Shown in pieces: positions 53,850 through 64,000 of a DNA stretch of 64,000 nucleotides. Position 1 is the first letter of the stretch. Every line of letters starts with the position of its first letter. Source of the stretch: Zygnema cylindricum (Eukaryota; Streptophyta; Zygnematophyceae; Zygnematales; Zygnemataceae); assembly GCA_037447655.1 (NCBI GenBank), contig JBBHKE010000216.1:87001-151000 (forward strand). Direction: 5' to 3'. Both the position numbers and the translations under genes were made by a program. Below the pieces are notes generated by a model. The model ran no database searches. It saw nothing but the letters and a program-made list of their open reading frames with translations, and was not told the DNA's origin.

Positions 53850-54779
53850 AACTAAGACTTACGCGAAACGAACAAATAATTTCCACGTCACTTCAAATAT
53901 CTAGCGACGAGACTACTTTGGCGCTTGTCGTCGCTCCTTTAGCTACGAGAATGTCTCGTCGCTAAATGAGTTCTCTGTACTCAATCCTAACACAACCTTT
54001 TTGGCCTCATACGCGCTTCCACTCTACACCATATCAATTAGATCTTTCTCCTCGCTTGATATCATCCGCCAAGTCAAGCGCCTTCTCTTTTAGTGCCCTC
54101 GCATGGTCAAGAACTCCGTTTCTTTACCCCACCGCTTTCTAACTGATTCACCATATTTTTGCCCCTCTTGAGCCCTTTCCCATAACAAAAAAGAACATAA
54201 TTAAAAAAAAAAAAAACATAGTGCACCTTTGATCCGGTTTAGCGTGGAAGAATAACGCAACATTTATTTTCGCAATCGGCTAAAAAATCGGCGAGATTGA
54301 AGAAAAAATTGGGTTTTATGAAGAGGAAGAAATCAAAAAATTCTTGGACATTCAAGTTTCGCATTCTCACATTGAGCCGGAATAAAATTTTCCTCCGAAT
54401 AAGAGGAAGTCGAAATCCAATCCGGTTCGGAAGAAGGTGACATTGACATTGATGTCCATAATAATGAGACTCAAAATTCTTGAATGTCTTTGGACACTCA
54501 AAAATCTTCTAGTTAAAAATTTAGTTTGTCGAATGTAAGAGATGAATAACCTGAAAAAGATAATGATGCGCCTATTCGGAGGAATCCTCCAGAAACGAGA
54601 GAAAATGAGTCGATTCGACTTCTTATGACGGGAAAAGAGGCGACATCTTCAGTTCTTGTAGTTACATTTCTGATTCGAAGGAATCAAATTTCATCTTATA
54701 GCAATTATTGTGTAAAAATCTAGCCGACGACCCGCAATCTTACACTAAAGCAAAAATTTGGTATGATTATGAGTCGAAA
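53850..54779. other. Spacer with possible decayed Copia sequence
   Basis: No intact frame. The last 350 bp contain Pro/Asn/Glu-rich plus-strand translation (RRNPPETRENESIR) like a Copia integrase-RT linker, leading into the RT fossil. Confidence 0.4.
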
Positions 54780-55115
54780 TCGAAGCCTTCATGAGAGAAG
54801 AAGTATAAGTTCATGGTGGACAATTGGACATTTGAGAAGAGGAGATTACTAGAAAGGAAAAATGCAATTGATGCCAAGTGGGTCTTTAAAATAAATTTGT
54901 GCTTTTAGTGAGGTCATGAAGTATAAGGGACGGTTAGTTTGCACGGGGTTCCAACAAAAAGACAAGGTAGATTGTAGGGAGAGTTATGCTCTAATAATTA
55001 ACTTTGATTCTTCATGTATGGTTGTTGCGATTGTTGCCGCGGAGAATAAACATATCCATGAAATGAACGTTGGGATAACATTTTTAAAAGGCAACTTAAA
55101 AGGTAGCGGCCTATA
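54780..55115 (+). pseudogene. Old Copia reverse transcriptase fossil
   Basis: Plus strand: NAIDAKWVFK near 54865, then from 54916 KYKGRLVCTGFQQKDKVD, SYALIINFDSSC, AAENKHIHEMNVGITFLKGNLKG. These line up with the RT start (KWVFK..KYKARLVAKGF..Y.ETFAPV..., H.MDV.TAFL.G.L). It is highly diverged, opposite in orientation to most of the block, and has stops. Confidence 0.75.
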
Positions 55116-56073
55116 CTCCGGTCTCGGAAGGTGTGACGTCACCAAAAGGTACAATATGGCGCCTAATCCCTCTACGGATTTGAGTAGGAGCCACGCACAT
55201 GGTATCGCCGTCTCCATAAACTATTAACAGAATACGGTTTCTTCCGTACGATTTCGGACTGACGTCTATGTAACGGATGGAAAAGTTGATCGAGTTGTTT
55301 TTTTATATGTACGAAAACGACTTTTTAATAACCTCGGTCAGCTTGGAGAGGATTAGCGAGTTGAAGGTGAACATACGTCTTAATTTTAAGGTAACAGACA
55401 TAAGAGAAATTTAATACAAATATAAGAGAAACTTCATTTTAAGGTAACAAACATAAGAGAAATTTAATTTTAAGGTAACATACATAAGAGAAATTTAATT
55501 TTAAGGTAACATACATAATAGAAGTCTATTATATTTTATTTTGGGCATTGAGGTGATTCGTAATGTCAACAGAGTCATAAAATTAAGTAAAGCGCAATAT
55601 TGTAAAAAAGCCTTACACGGTTTCTCATGCTTGATGCAAGACTAGTTTCGACGACTCCCGATTCAAAATTTCAGTATGGGAAATGCGAGGAAGATCTGAC
55701 AGTTTGGACGTGACGTATCGTGAGGCGATTGAGAGGTTGCTGAGATGAAACGATTCGTGGAATCAGATGGTGACAGATGTCACAAAAGTCAAAATTTCAA
55801 CAATCCGAGCCCGACATTATTTTTTTCACTGGGATTACTCGGTTGTACCCGATTTTATTTTTTTTATTTTTGAATAATCGGCCGAATCCGACCTGCCCCC
55901 AAAATTTGGCACACGAATCCGTTCCGTATCCGACGCGACCGGCCGGGTACGGATCGGGTACCCGATTGCAACCTATGGAGAGGGTGATGGTTGAGTACAT
56001 TATGGAATCGACCGTCCGTGGATTCGGCGTGATATCGGTTTGACGGGTATGTATCGGTTCGCATGGAGTTGGG
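55116..56073. other. Intergenic with a 32-36-bp tandem repeat at 55376-55522
   Basis: About four units of TTTTAAGGTAACATACATAA followed by GAGAAATTTAA lie at 55376-55522. The remainder has no recognised gene. Confidence 0.6.
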
Positions 56074-56081
56074 AGATTTTG

Positions 56082-56974
56082 TAGTGTTGTGTATCGGTAA
56101 AAAAGTTATCGCGATAACACCGATACCGATAGTTATCGGTTATCGAACGGTCAGCGGTCCCGATATATTTGTCTTATTTGTACTTTCTGTCCGTAGTGCT
56201 TTCTGTCCGGTAAACTGAACGGTAAATATACGAGAAATGTACGGTTTTTTACGAGAAATGTACGGAATTTGACAAAAAAATACGTTGCACTTTGTAGTAC
56301 TTTTCGGGCGGTTAACTGAACATAAATTTTACGAGAACGTACGGAATTGTACCAATAAACTAGTTATCATAGAACGGTAAAAAGACGGCGGACACAAAGT
56401 ACAACGGATGCAAAATAACATTATGCGAGCTGCCGGAATCGAACGGACGACATTCAATGAGAAAATATGAGCGGACGGTCAGCGTGAACGTCGGAATCTC
56501 GGAATGGCTTTTTTGGCGGCTTTTGCCAAAAAAGCCGACGGATTGACACGTGGCAGGTTTCCAGTGGATCCCAAAAAATTAAGGGACAAAGCCACGGCGT
56601 CGGATGTGAAAGGTACATCGTTTTAACTGGATCCGTACTAAAGCCGTACACATCTTATGCCGGCTACTGTACTTTCGGCTTGTACAAATGATCTGATTGG
56701 TAGGTACCTCAGGGGTTGTGACTTGTGAGTAGGGCGCGTCGGGGGAATAAGACGTACAGTTGAGTGTACACGCCGTACATTTATCTATACGGCTCGTACA
56801 GTTATCGCCGATAGTTATCGTTATCGGTATTATCGCCGATAAATAGCCGATATTATCGGCTACTTATCGGCGATAGGACCGATAGCGATAAATCGTACCA
56901 ATATATCGATTAGCGGGTCCCCGAAAAAAAGCCCATATCGGTTATCGGCAAATCCTTACCGATACACAACACTA
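56082..56974. mobile_element. Non-autonomous hAT-like element (TAGTGTTGTGTATCGG family), copy 2
   Basis: 893 bp. Ends TAGTGTTGTGTATCGGTAA and TTACCGATACACAACACTA are perfect inverted repeats, with a perfect 8-bp duplication AGATTTTG (56074-56081, 56975-56982). Subterminal ATCGGTTATCG words form dense inverted repeats. The interior carries CGGAATCGAACGGACGAC, a B-box-like sequence on the minus strand. No transposase. Confidence 0.88.
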
Positions 56975-57035
56975 AGATTTTGGTTCATGCCGCGCCTTGT
57001 AGTTTTCGATCAGTTTGTACGGTCTTCGTGTACGG

Positions 57036-57255
57036 TACACCTCTCATCGTTATTAGTGTTAATGCTTTTTTTACCACTTAAAACATATTTTCTCCGTGCA
57101 CTCATATCAGGCTGTCAATCGCAGACCGCCAATAGGAAGGTGAGAATCTTGTCTTCCAATAGCAACCATCCAATTGACAATCCGACAAGTGTGTACGGAG
57201 AAAAGATGTTTTCAGTGGCAAAAAAACATTAACACTAATAACGATGAGAGGTGTA
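57036..57255. mobile_element. MITE, TACACC-family copy 2 (near-perfect ends)
   Basis: 220 bp with TACACCTCTCATCGTT and its exact inverse at the right end. The inverted repeats continue inward for dozens of bases (TTAGTGTTAATG, then an interrupted match over CCACTTAAAACATATTTTCT/AGAAAAGATGTTTTCAGTGG). If the outer TA is the target duplication it is Stowaway/mariner-like. Confidence 0.85.
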
Positions 57256-59294
57256 GTTTTGTAATTGGACTGTTTTGATTATGTGACATGTGGCATTAGT
57301 CAAGTTTTTGGCAGGCGTCCGTTGGTACTGGCGAGGTCCCCATTTGTTGTGATTGATAAGTTCGTGTTTGCAGGCTAGTATTGATTTTAGGACAGATTTT
57401 GAGGGAGATAAATTTATTGAGATTTTTGTTGGTGGGTGGTGAAAACTTTCGGTTGAATACTATTATGTTTTACCAATAATTCACGCTCCTCTTGTGATTA
57501 TGATTTTGGGAATGCTTCCACTTGTTTCAGTGCATAAATGTCCTCATGGTGTTTCTCTATCCTATCACATGTGACATCATCCGCCCTTTGGACTGTGCAC
57601 AAAATAAAGGGATTAAGTTTATGGCAATATGTTCGTAAAAAAATTTACCGGCAGGTGACACGATTTGCCGTTTCAACAAAATATGTTTTTTTATTGATGT
57701 AACAGCAACAGAAAACTATTATATAGTCACATCTCCTATCAACAATCGTTAAAATATAATGAAGATAAAACATCGTCAACAATGGAAATTTTTACATCGT
57801 GAAAAACAATAAACAACGGTGGGCAACTAAAAACCAGATCATACGCCACTAGTAGAAAAAAGAAAAAAGCTCAATTTTGTTTCATCACTATGTATTCCTT
57901 ACATTTTCTCCAGTTTTTAATGTTATATTTTGTCACGACCTTGTAACCAGGTGGAAAAAATATAGTATTGCATGTTTAACTCACATTGCAACTGAGGGCG
58001 GTCCCAGTTAAAAGACGACAAACCTGAGAAAACCGATCACTTGGTCTTCCTTCGTACCGCCGTTGTTTGAAATATGTTCAATAGTATTGTTGCAACGCGT
58101 GACAACCTCATCGGTGCACTCACTCGACTCTATTTTGAATTCCATGGCGTTTGAATGTATGTATTGACCGGTGTTTTAAACTCCGTTCACAAAATCGCTC
58201 TGATGCTTTGCAGCACTCCAGAGCCGTACTATGAGTCAAGAAGTGATTGTGGATAGATGTCGTACATATCTGCATTAATCGAATATAGTCCTCGATTAGA
58301 ATCACTTTGCCTCGCGGTCTTCAAATGGCATCTTCTCCCCTCTAATCATCACCTTCCAAAGGTGCTGAAGGAGTAGGTGAGCCCAAAGGTACTTTTTAGT
58401 TTCTTTTGTTGAAAGAAGCGATCTTGTTGGACATCTGGAGGATTTGCTTGTCATCACCCCCTTCAACAAGGCTGGAATCCTCGCCAACTATTTGTGTTTT
58501 TTTCGTATACTCTTTTTTTTTGTCGCTTCATCGTCCTCTATTGATATCTCCTCCACCCGTAACAAGAATCGGGTCATCAAACACCTGTGCCTTGCCATTC
58601 CAATTCACCCGTGATAATTATCGCTTACGTATTTGTTTAGGCCATCAAATAACCCTTGATTGCCTCAGAATGCTCCCACTCCGTGTTATCATGACTAAAT
58701 GCATCGGTTCGGCGGCGCTTCCTATCGAGCCTCGGAAGGTGAAGCATTCTTCATCGGGATTTTGATATCTCTTCGATTGATGGTGTGCCTTTCGGAGGAG
58801 GAGGAGGGCTTCGATGGAGAAGGTTTTGACTGATTTTTCTTTAGCCTCCATGTCGGCTTACACTACCATGATTTCAAAAAACAACGGAGCACAATTTAAT
58901 TTGATACTATTTATATATTTCCGCTTGATGTCTTGAGTCCATGCAAAATCTAGCTGATTCTTAAAGTGCTCACTGTCAAATCTTGACACTACCAAATTTA
59001 AAGTTATTGTGTACACAGATTGTACAGTATATACATGTATGTATGTTTGCGCCCTGCCAAAATGGCATACAGTTATCATTTCCCTATTATAACATACATT
59101 GTCATTACTATTAAGGAAGCTAAGCATTTTTTTACAAATTCTTGAAAGTTAGCATATACGTAGCGTAATACAATTTGTGAAATTTTGCTTCGGCCATTTC
59201 GAGCTACAGAAGGGGATCACCATTTCTACACAAAACCAGAGTCCGTACAAAGGTTTGATTACACCAGAGGAATAGAATACAAAAAAATGGGAGG
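57256..59294 (-). other. Region with a decayed minus-strand frame (about 57960-58850), otherwise no gene
   Basis: A minus-strand ATG at 58851 opens 68 codons (MEAKEKSVKTFSIEALLLLRK). The same frame resumes between stops (DKQILQMSNKIASFNKR; ILIEDYIRLMQICTTS). The repeated stops suggest a pseudogene or decayed element ORF. I recognise no family. The rest of the interval shows nothing. Confidence 0.25.
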
Positions 59295-59510
59295 TACACA
59301 ACTCGTCCCATGTGTTAGTTTTTTTTGCCACTTAGGATATTTTTTCTTTGTGCACACTTGTCTGGTGTCAATTCAATGGTAGTTATTGAAATGCAATATT
59401 TTCCCCTTCGTATTGGCGGTTTCCGATTGACAATCCAATAAATGTGCACGAGGAAAAGATGTTTTAAGTGGCAAAAAGCACTTTAACGCTAGTAACGATG
59501 AGCAGCGTTG
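59295..59510. mobile_element. MITE, TACACC-family copy 3 (diverged)
   Basis: Left end TACACAACTCGTCCCATG; inner arms GCCACTTAGGATATTTTTTC and AAGATGTTTTAAGTGGC are inverted. The right end CTAGTAACGATGAGCAGCG is diverged. The middle shares ATTGACAATCCAATAAATGTG with the other copies. Confidence 0.65.
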
Positions 59511-59512
59511 CG

Positions 59513-60569
59513 GAAATAGTCCACACTAGATCAAGTTCGCAAATCGTTGCAGCTTATGTTATCAAGTTATAGTCAAGACTTATATGGTAGAAAGACAGCC
59601 GATAGGAATGTTCTTCTAGACATCTTTTGTCAATAAATCCACATCCGATCCGAAGTGATAAGAAACCCTTATCCTTCAATGTCGCATAAAGTCGACGAAA
59701 TGCGATTTGACACCACACATTTGTGGACATCTAGAATTGTCGCTAGTTTTATCAACATTTACAGCTGTCGTTAGTTTTGCCAATGTCTACAATTTGTTGC
59801 AAGTTTTGTAGACGTACAGCTATTACAAGTTTCATAGACGTCTACAACTATTGCAAAATGAAGAAAACAAACAAATAAATAACCATTTCGTTTTCGAGCG
59901 TGGGAACACTTTGAAAAAAAATCGGAGAATCTTCACCAAAAAACAAAGTAACAAGACCAAGTTACAGTCACAAGGGAACATTCCTTAAGAATGCAAACAA
60001 ATGGACGGCCAAAAAAAAGAAAAATTGCGAATCGGAGTCAAAAGATTATCTAAACTACCCATGGATCCAAATGATGGATATAATTATTGGGAAAAAACGG
60101 AAAAATCACAAAGAAAAAACAACAAAATAAAAAAAAGAAATAAAGAATGTTAAACAATCGAAAGATGAGAAAGTGCAATTGACCAAAGAAGCACTGAACA
60201 CCAATTAACACCATTTACCACTTGACACCACTTAACACCATTTCTTTCGTCCAATTCCAGCTCAGCAAAATACACGCCACCTATACCAACAAAGGCGAGC
60301 TTTTTCCAAAGAAAAGCTTTTCCAAAAAAAAAGCCATAGAAAAGGGCTCAAACATGCTGCAAGAAACCGGATGTGTTTGACCATTAACCTCCAGCTTCTC
60401 ACAATTTTCTAATCTGGCAATCAATTAATTGCACCATTAAAAAAAAAATCCTCTGCTTTTATAAGTGAAGAGACTATCAGATCCTGACAAATCCATCCAT
60501 ACTTTTCGTTCTCCAAAACTAAACGGAGGTTCGGTTCCTTCGTTTTGTACAAGACGAAACAAATTGTTG
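59513..60569. other. Intergenic; dispersed repeat copy 2 at about 59700-59945
   Basis: 59700-59945 is the second copy of the GTCTACAA/TTGTCGC repeat seen at 7385-7610. The remainder is AT-rich with A-runs and no recognised gene. Confidence 0.45.
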
Positions 60570-60862
60570 TCAATCTAATTCGATGCTTCCAATGTAGATG
60601 CTTTTGATATCGACAGCGGCAGTCGATGATCGTCCTAAAACTTTTGTCATTGTGAAAAAATGTTTTTTGAGAAGTGCCCGGAAAATAGAAGTAATCCTCC
60701 TCTTGGATAGGAACCCCAAGCTTCCCTCTCCCTCTCTATTATATTCACATGTTGCCAAGAACCTTCTTATGTACCTCGTCTCCATGGGCAGCCAATAGCA
60801 TCGAGACCCCTGCCTCCACCAGTCTGCAATCCAACTTCCATACGGACTTAAGGTGGAGAAGA
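60570..60862 (-). other. Probable terminal exon of an unidentified minus-strand gene, frame uncertain
   Basis: A polypyrimidine tract and two usable AG acceptors precede two alternative frames. From 60846 the frame gives SVWKLDCRLVEAGVSMLLAA, then HGDEVHKKVLGNM and stop at 60745; its composition looks like real protein. From 60862 another frame stays open 97 codons to 60570 (PYGSWIADWWRQGSRCYW...). I favour the shorter one on composition. No family recognised. Confidence 0.35.
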
Positions 60863-62492
60863 CTAAAAAAAATGAGAGAAGGAGAGAGAGAGTAAAAAAG
60901 GGAAAGGAAAGGCCTGTAAAGACCGGGGAAGAGGAGCATTTTTTTCTTCAAAGGAGTACGGATCTCAGGAGGATGAAGTTGGGGCTTCCAATACGTATAC
61001 TTTTTTCCATAACAACGATTCGGTTCGGAAAACAAATGGTTCGACAGGTCGAGGCTTCCTCCCTCCCCTACCCTCTAGACGTGCCTTTTGTGAGTGTTGG
61101 TAAACATTATTACTGTAGACTCCACCCATCTGCAGTACACATCATTCTGCATTGCTGAGAGCGAGGTACCACCTATCTATTTCTACTGCCTGAAAACCTA
61201 CACTTTAATTAGTGTGGCACAACTTAACATACCCATAAGCTTAACAAATCATCCTTCGGACTAGTCAAACGCGGAAACCGGAAGCTCTGTGGTTTACCAT
61301 TCGGTGGGATGGAAAATCAGGTCTTAAATGAAGGTCTCGCACACCCATCTGCAGTGCACCGGAGGACAAAAAAGGTCCCAAAGGGACCACTCCACTGGTT
61401 GAACAGACTGGGTTTTTGCTTAAGAACCTAAGTTTTTATCATTAGCCCTTTGACCATTGGCCTCATCCTATGGTATGTTTTATTATTTAAGTAACCCCTT
61501 AGACTTCGACCTTATTTTATACTAGTACTGTACAGTAAGGGGATCCACAACTCTACTACTTGTGCTACTTTTGAATGACAAAGACAAAACCACCATCATT
61601 TCTAAAAGGAAAGAGAGGGACAGCTTTCTGAAAAGCCGAGGCTAAAACCACGCACTTAAAACAATGAGCTAAATACAAAAAAAAATATGCTTTCAAAATG
61701 TCCAGACGATGTGAATTTCATGAGATTATTGAGCCAGTATTTCTCGCTTCATAATACGAAAGTTGTTAATACGAAATTTACCAACCCATTTCACCTTGTT
61801 TACTGAAAGTGGCAAAGATTCGACTCCATATGAACATTCTAACCACTACTGCCACGTCTAACAAGACAAAAGGAATTTGTCTAGGGATCTACGAAGCGTG
61901 ATATGGACTACTACTATCAATAGAAGAAGCATTCTCTTCATAAACTTTTACCAAACAACTAAATTAAATAGATTTTTTAGAAGGAATGGCCTTATGGTGT
62001 ACAAAAGCTTAAATGTTACTATATCAACTGTGCTAGCCTCTGAGGACGACAGGAATTTAAAATGACTGAAAATGGAAAAAACCAACAAATTCTTTGACCT
62101 TAAAAACAATCCCTCACTAGTTATAAAAGAAGATTGATTCCAAGTCCAAATTTCCGCGTCTAAACCTCAAAACCGGGACCATGCTTAAGTGTTTCTGAAT
62201 CCTGTATAGCTTACAACATCCTACTGTTCGCACGCCTTTATGTACTCTTCCTGAACTTGACTTTCTACCATTTTATCTTTCCCCTAATTAAAGCATTTTC
62301 TTAATTCAATTCATCACAACCTACACGACTTCCTTTGGTCAACTACAACCAGCATTTCAAGGGAACCCACAGTTGATTTTCTATGATTCAGTTGACAGAT
62401 AACACCAATAGACGTAGAACGGAATAGTACACAATAAACAAAAGAACAGAATAGGGAAAAGGACAGGATTAAGTTGCAAGTGTGAGACTAAC
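60863..62492. other. Intergenic or intronic, no gene supported
   Basis: The short last exon of the cornichon gene should lie in this interval; I could not choose among weak acceptors. CCCATCTGCAGT occurs at both 61125 and 61342. Otherwise nothing recognised. Confidence 0.4.
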
Positions 62493-62615
62493 CTGTAAAT
62501 CACGATGACAAAAAACGCCAAGTAAAAAAACAGCTTCACCAACCGATATTTCTTTTCAGTGGACAATTGGCTAAATATTTCTGTAACATCTACTAGATAC
62601 TCCTTTCTCAAATAC
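62493..62615 (-). CDS. Cornichon-family ER cargo receptor, one internal exon
   Basis: On the minus strand an acceptor (GAGTGCAG) at 62616 and a donor (CAG|GTTAGT) at 62492 bound a 123-nt exon encoding YLRKEYLVDVTEIFSQLSTE, then KKYRLVKLFFYLAFFVIVIYR. This is the cornichon C-terminal signature: the (H/Y)LVDVTEIF..L..EKK.R..KL motif followed by the last membrane segment. Cornichon/Erv14 proteins are small ER membrane proteins that load selected membrane cargo into COPII vesicles. The exon ends two bases into a codon (AG for Arg). The exons for the first membrane segments and the D-L-E-x-D-Y-I-N-P region must be upstream, outside the window or not recognised. The few last codons are downstream. 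Confidence 0.8.
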
Positions 62616-64000
62616 CTGCACTCGTTATACAACACAAGCAAAATGCTGTTAGTGATAAGTAATATTAACATAATGAGAGATAAGCAAAGAGCAAGTTACT
62701 TTGGCATTTACAAGTTTCCGCTGAAATTAGAAAAAAAATAAAATTTTCTAAATCAATACCTTTACCTTATCCGAAATACGAATTGTGTCAAGACCTAAGT
62801 TTAAAGAATTCTGACAACAATCAGATCAAGACGTTTGTGCCAGCATCTAGCATTCAAGATGGAAATATACAGATACTTAAGTTGTCTTCATAAGGAATTA
62901 AAACCAACTGCCCTTCAATCTAACTATACAGCTTGACTAGGAAAGTAAATGGAGCAAATCCAAAAGTGTTTCATACAAATTATCCAATCAACATCAGACC
63001 ATCTTGCAAAAAAATTGCCTTTTCTGTTGAATGTTACATATATCTATATATTATATGCATAAAAATATACATAAAAAATGTATATACCCATCCACATAAA
63101 TGAAATATAACGTATATATATATATAAACACATATAAACATATATACATGTACATAATATTGTCATATATATATATATATGTGATATATACACATCAATA
63201 GCTCGAGGGAGCTTCATCAATTTACGCGTGCTATTACAGGACTTCCTGACGAAGTAAAGCACATGGCAATAGAATAACTTGATATTCTACTTTTCAATCT
63301 TTTCACTCAATTACCAATATATGCATGTGAGACAGGATAAGGAAAATGAATGCAAAAGCATGTAATATGCACCATTTCAGGTTCTACAAGTAGTCTTAAG
63401 AAATGTTTTACAGACTCTAGCTGCCTTAAAAAATCATCAGTAGGAATATATGAGCTAAAGCTGTGTTTCAATAGAACACTTTATAGTACATGTAACCGCT
63501 AATGATTGTTCCACCTTAAATACATATCTTTATGCAGCAGCCCATCCAAGTACAAACTAATAATTTATGAGAGTTTCTCCAAATAAATTTAGAACAAACT
63601 CATGCCGATTATTCCTATTTTAACGAAAAGTATATATCCCCTATGTGAAGTTTTAGAAGTAAACACAGGTCCGCTTATGATTTTAACCTTGATGCCACAT
63701 TAGTCAACGTCAAAAAAATTACTCATCTTCGTACGATTCACATCCTGGTAGATAGCCTATAGTTACACATGCAAACCATGACACTCCGATTAAACAGCAA
63801 TGATCTCCTTCAAATAACTACCAGCCTCAAGAATGTTATTAAGGTATTGCCAGCTCCTACTAGCGTCCCGATAACCATACGAATTGATACTTGTTTGTGG
63901 CAATTGCAGAACCTTCAATTCCAAGTAATGTTTTCACTGACATAGGACTCTTCTCCTTTCCCAGTCGAAATCAGCATAGCATACGCAATTTCAATAACAT
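62616..64000. other. Intron/upstream of the cornichon gene; (TA)n at 63040-63195
   Basis: AT-rich with TATATA microsatellite patches at 63040-63195. I searched both strands for the cornichon N-terminal motifs (TGHW, LEFDYINP) and did not see them. A short minus-strand open stretch at the extreme right edge is unassigned. Confidence 0.45.

Noticed and set aside
63700-64000. Minus-strand open stretch at the right edge (AYAMLISTGKGEESYVSEN)
   Set aside because: It is short, cut by the window edge, has no recognised motif and no convincing splice sites, so I do not call a gene.

Overview
The window is nuclear DNA from a plant-lineage eukaryote. Evidence: spliced genes with GT-AG introns, a calcium-dependent-kinase-superfamily Ser/Thr kinase, a protein with a chloroplast transit-like N-terminus, a cornichon-type cargo receptor exon, and Copia retrotransposons whose primer binding sites match plant initiator tRNA-Met. 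Secreted PAN/Apple repeats joined by (S)PPP linkers and very long CT/GA low-complexity tracts favour a streptophyte alga or early-diverging land plant over a flowering plant. That placement is inference. A 10-base N gap lies at 18919-18928.

Layout. 0.3-5.3 kb: 3' half of a CDPK/PEPRK-like kinase (+), whose 3.5-kb intron carries two nested DNA transposons with perfect 8-bp target duplications. 6.0-9.7 kb: a MITE, AT-rich repeats and a 660-bp CT tract. 10.2-13.45 kb: a three-exon plastid-targeted membrane protein (-), with extra copies of an exon start inside its CT-rich intron. 15.6-18.5 kb: a 965-aa Asn/Gln-rich protein (-). 19.0-20.9 kb: a gene of three PAN/Apple domains, each on its own phase-1 exon with a proline-rich tail (+). 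23.9-53.8 kb: a block of nested Ty1/Copia elements. 54.8-55.1 kb: an older Copia RT fossil. 56.1-59.5 kb: a hAT-like element and two MITE copies. 60.5-64 kb: probable 3' exons of minus-strand genes, including one clear cornichon exon at 62.5 kb.

Retrotransposon block. I label the families C1-C5. C3 (32096-51452, minus) is inserted in the gag of C5. C3 is itself interrupted by C4 (34986-38702, plus) and by C2h (39247-49915, minus). C2h holds C2 (40513-45061, plus, perfect TSD GACTT). C2 and C4 are complete LTR-to-LTR elements that carry gag but no pol. C2, C2h, C3 and C4 share a primer site matching the anticodon loop of initiator tRNA-Met, as in Drosophila copia, rather than the tRNA 3' end. 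Their gag start codon lies inside the LTR, so the primer site is translated as QVMGP/QVMSP. Their LTRs also hold antisense tRNA-like modules. C5 has a conventional 3'-end primer site. These linked features are the best candidate for something under-described here.

Host genes are ordinary plant-type genes with no operon-like relationship. Their introns and flanks are shaped by transposons and purine/pyrimidine tracts.
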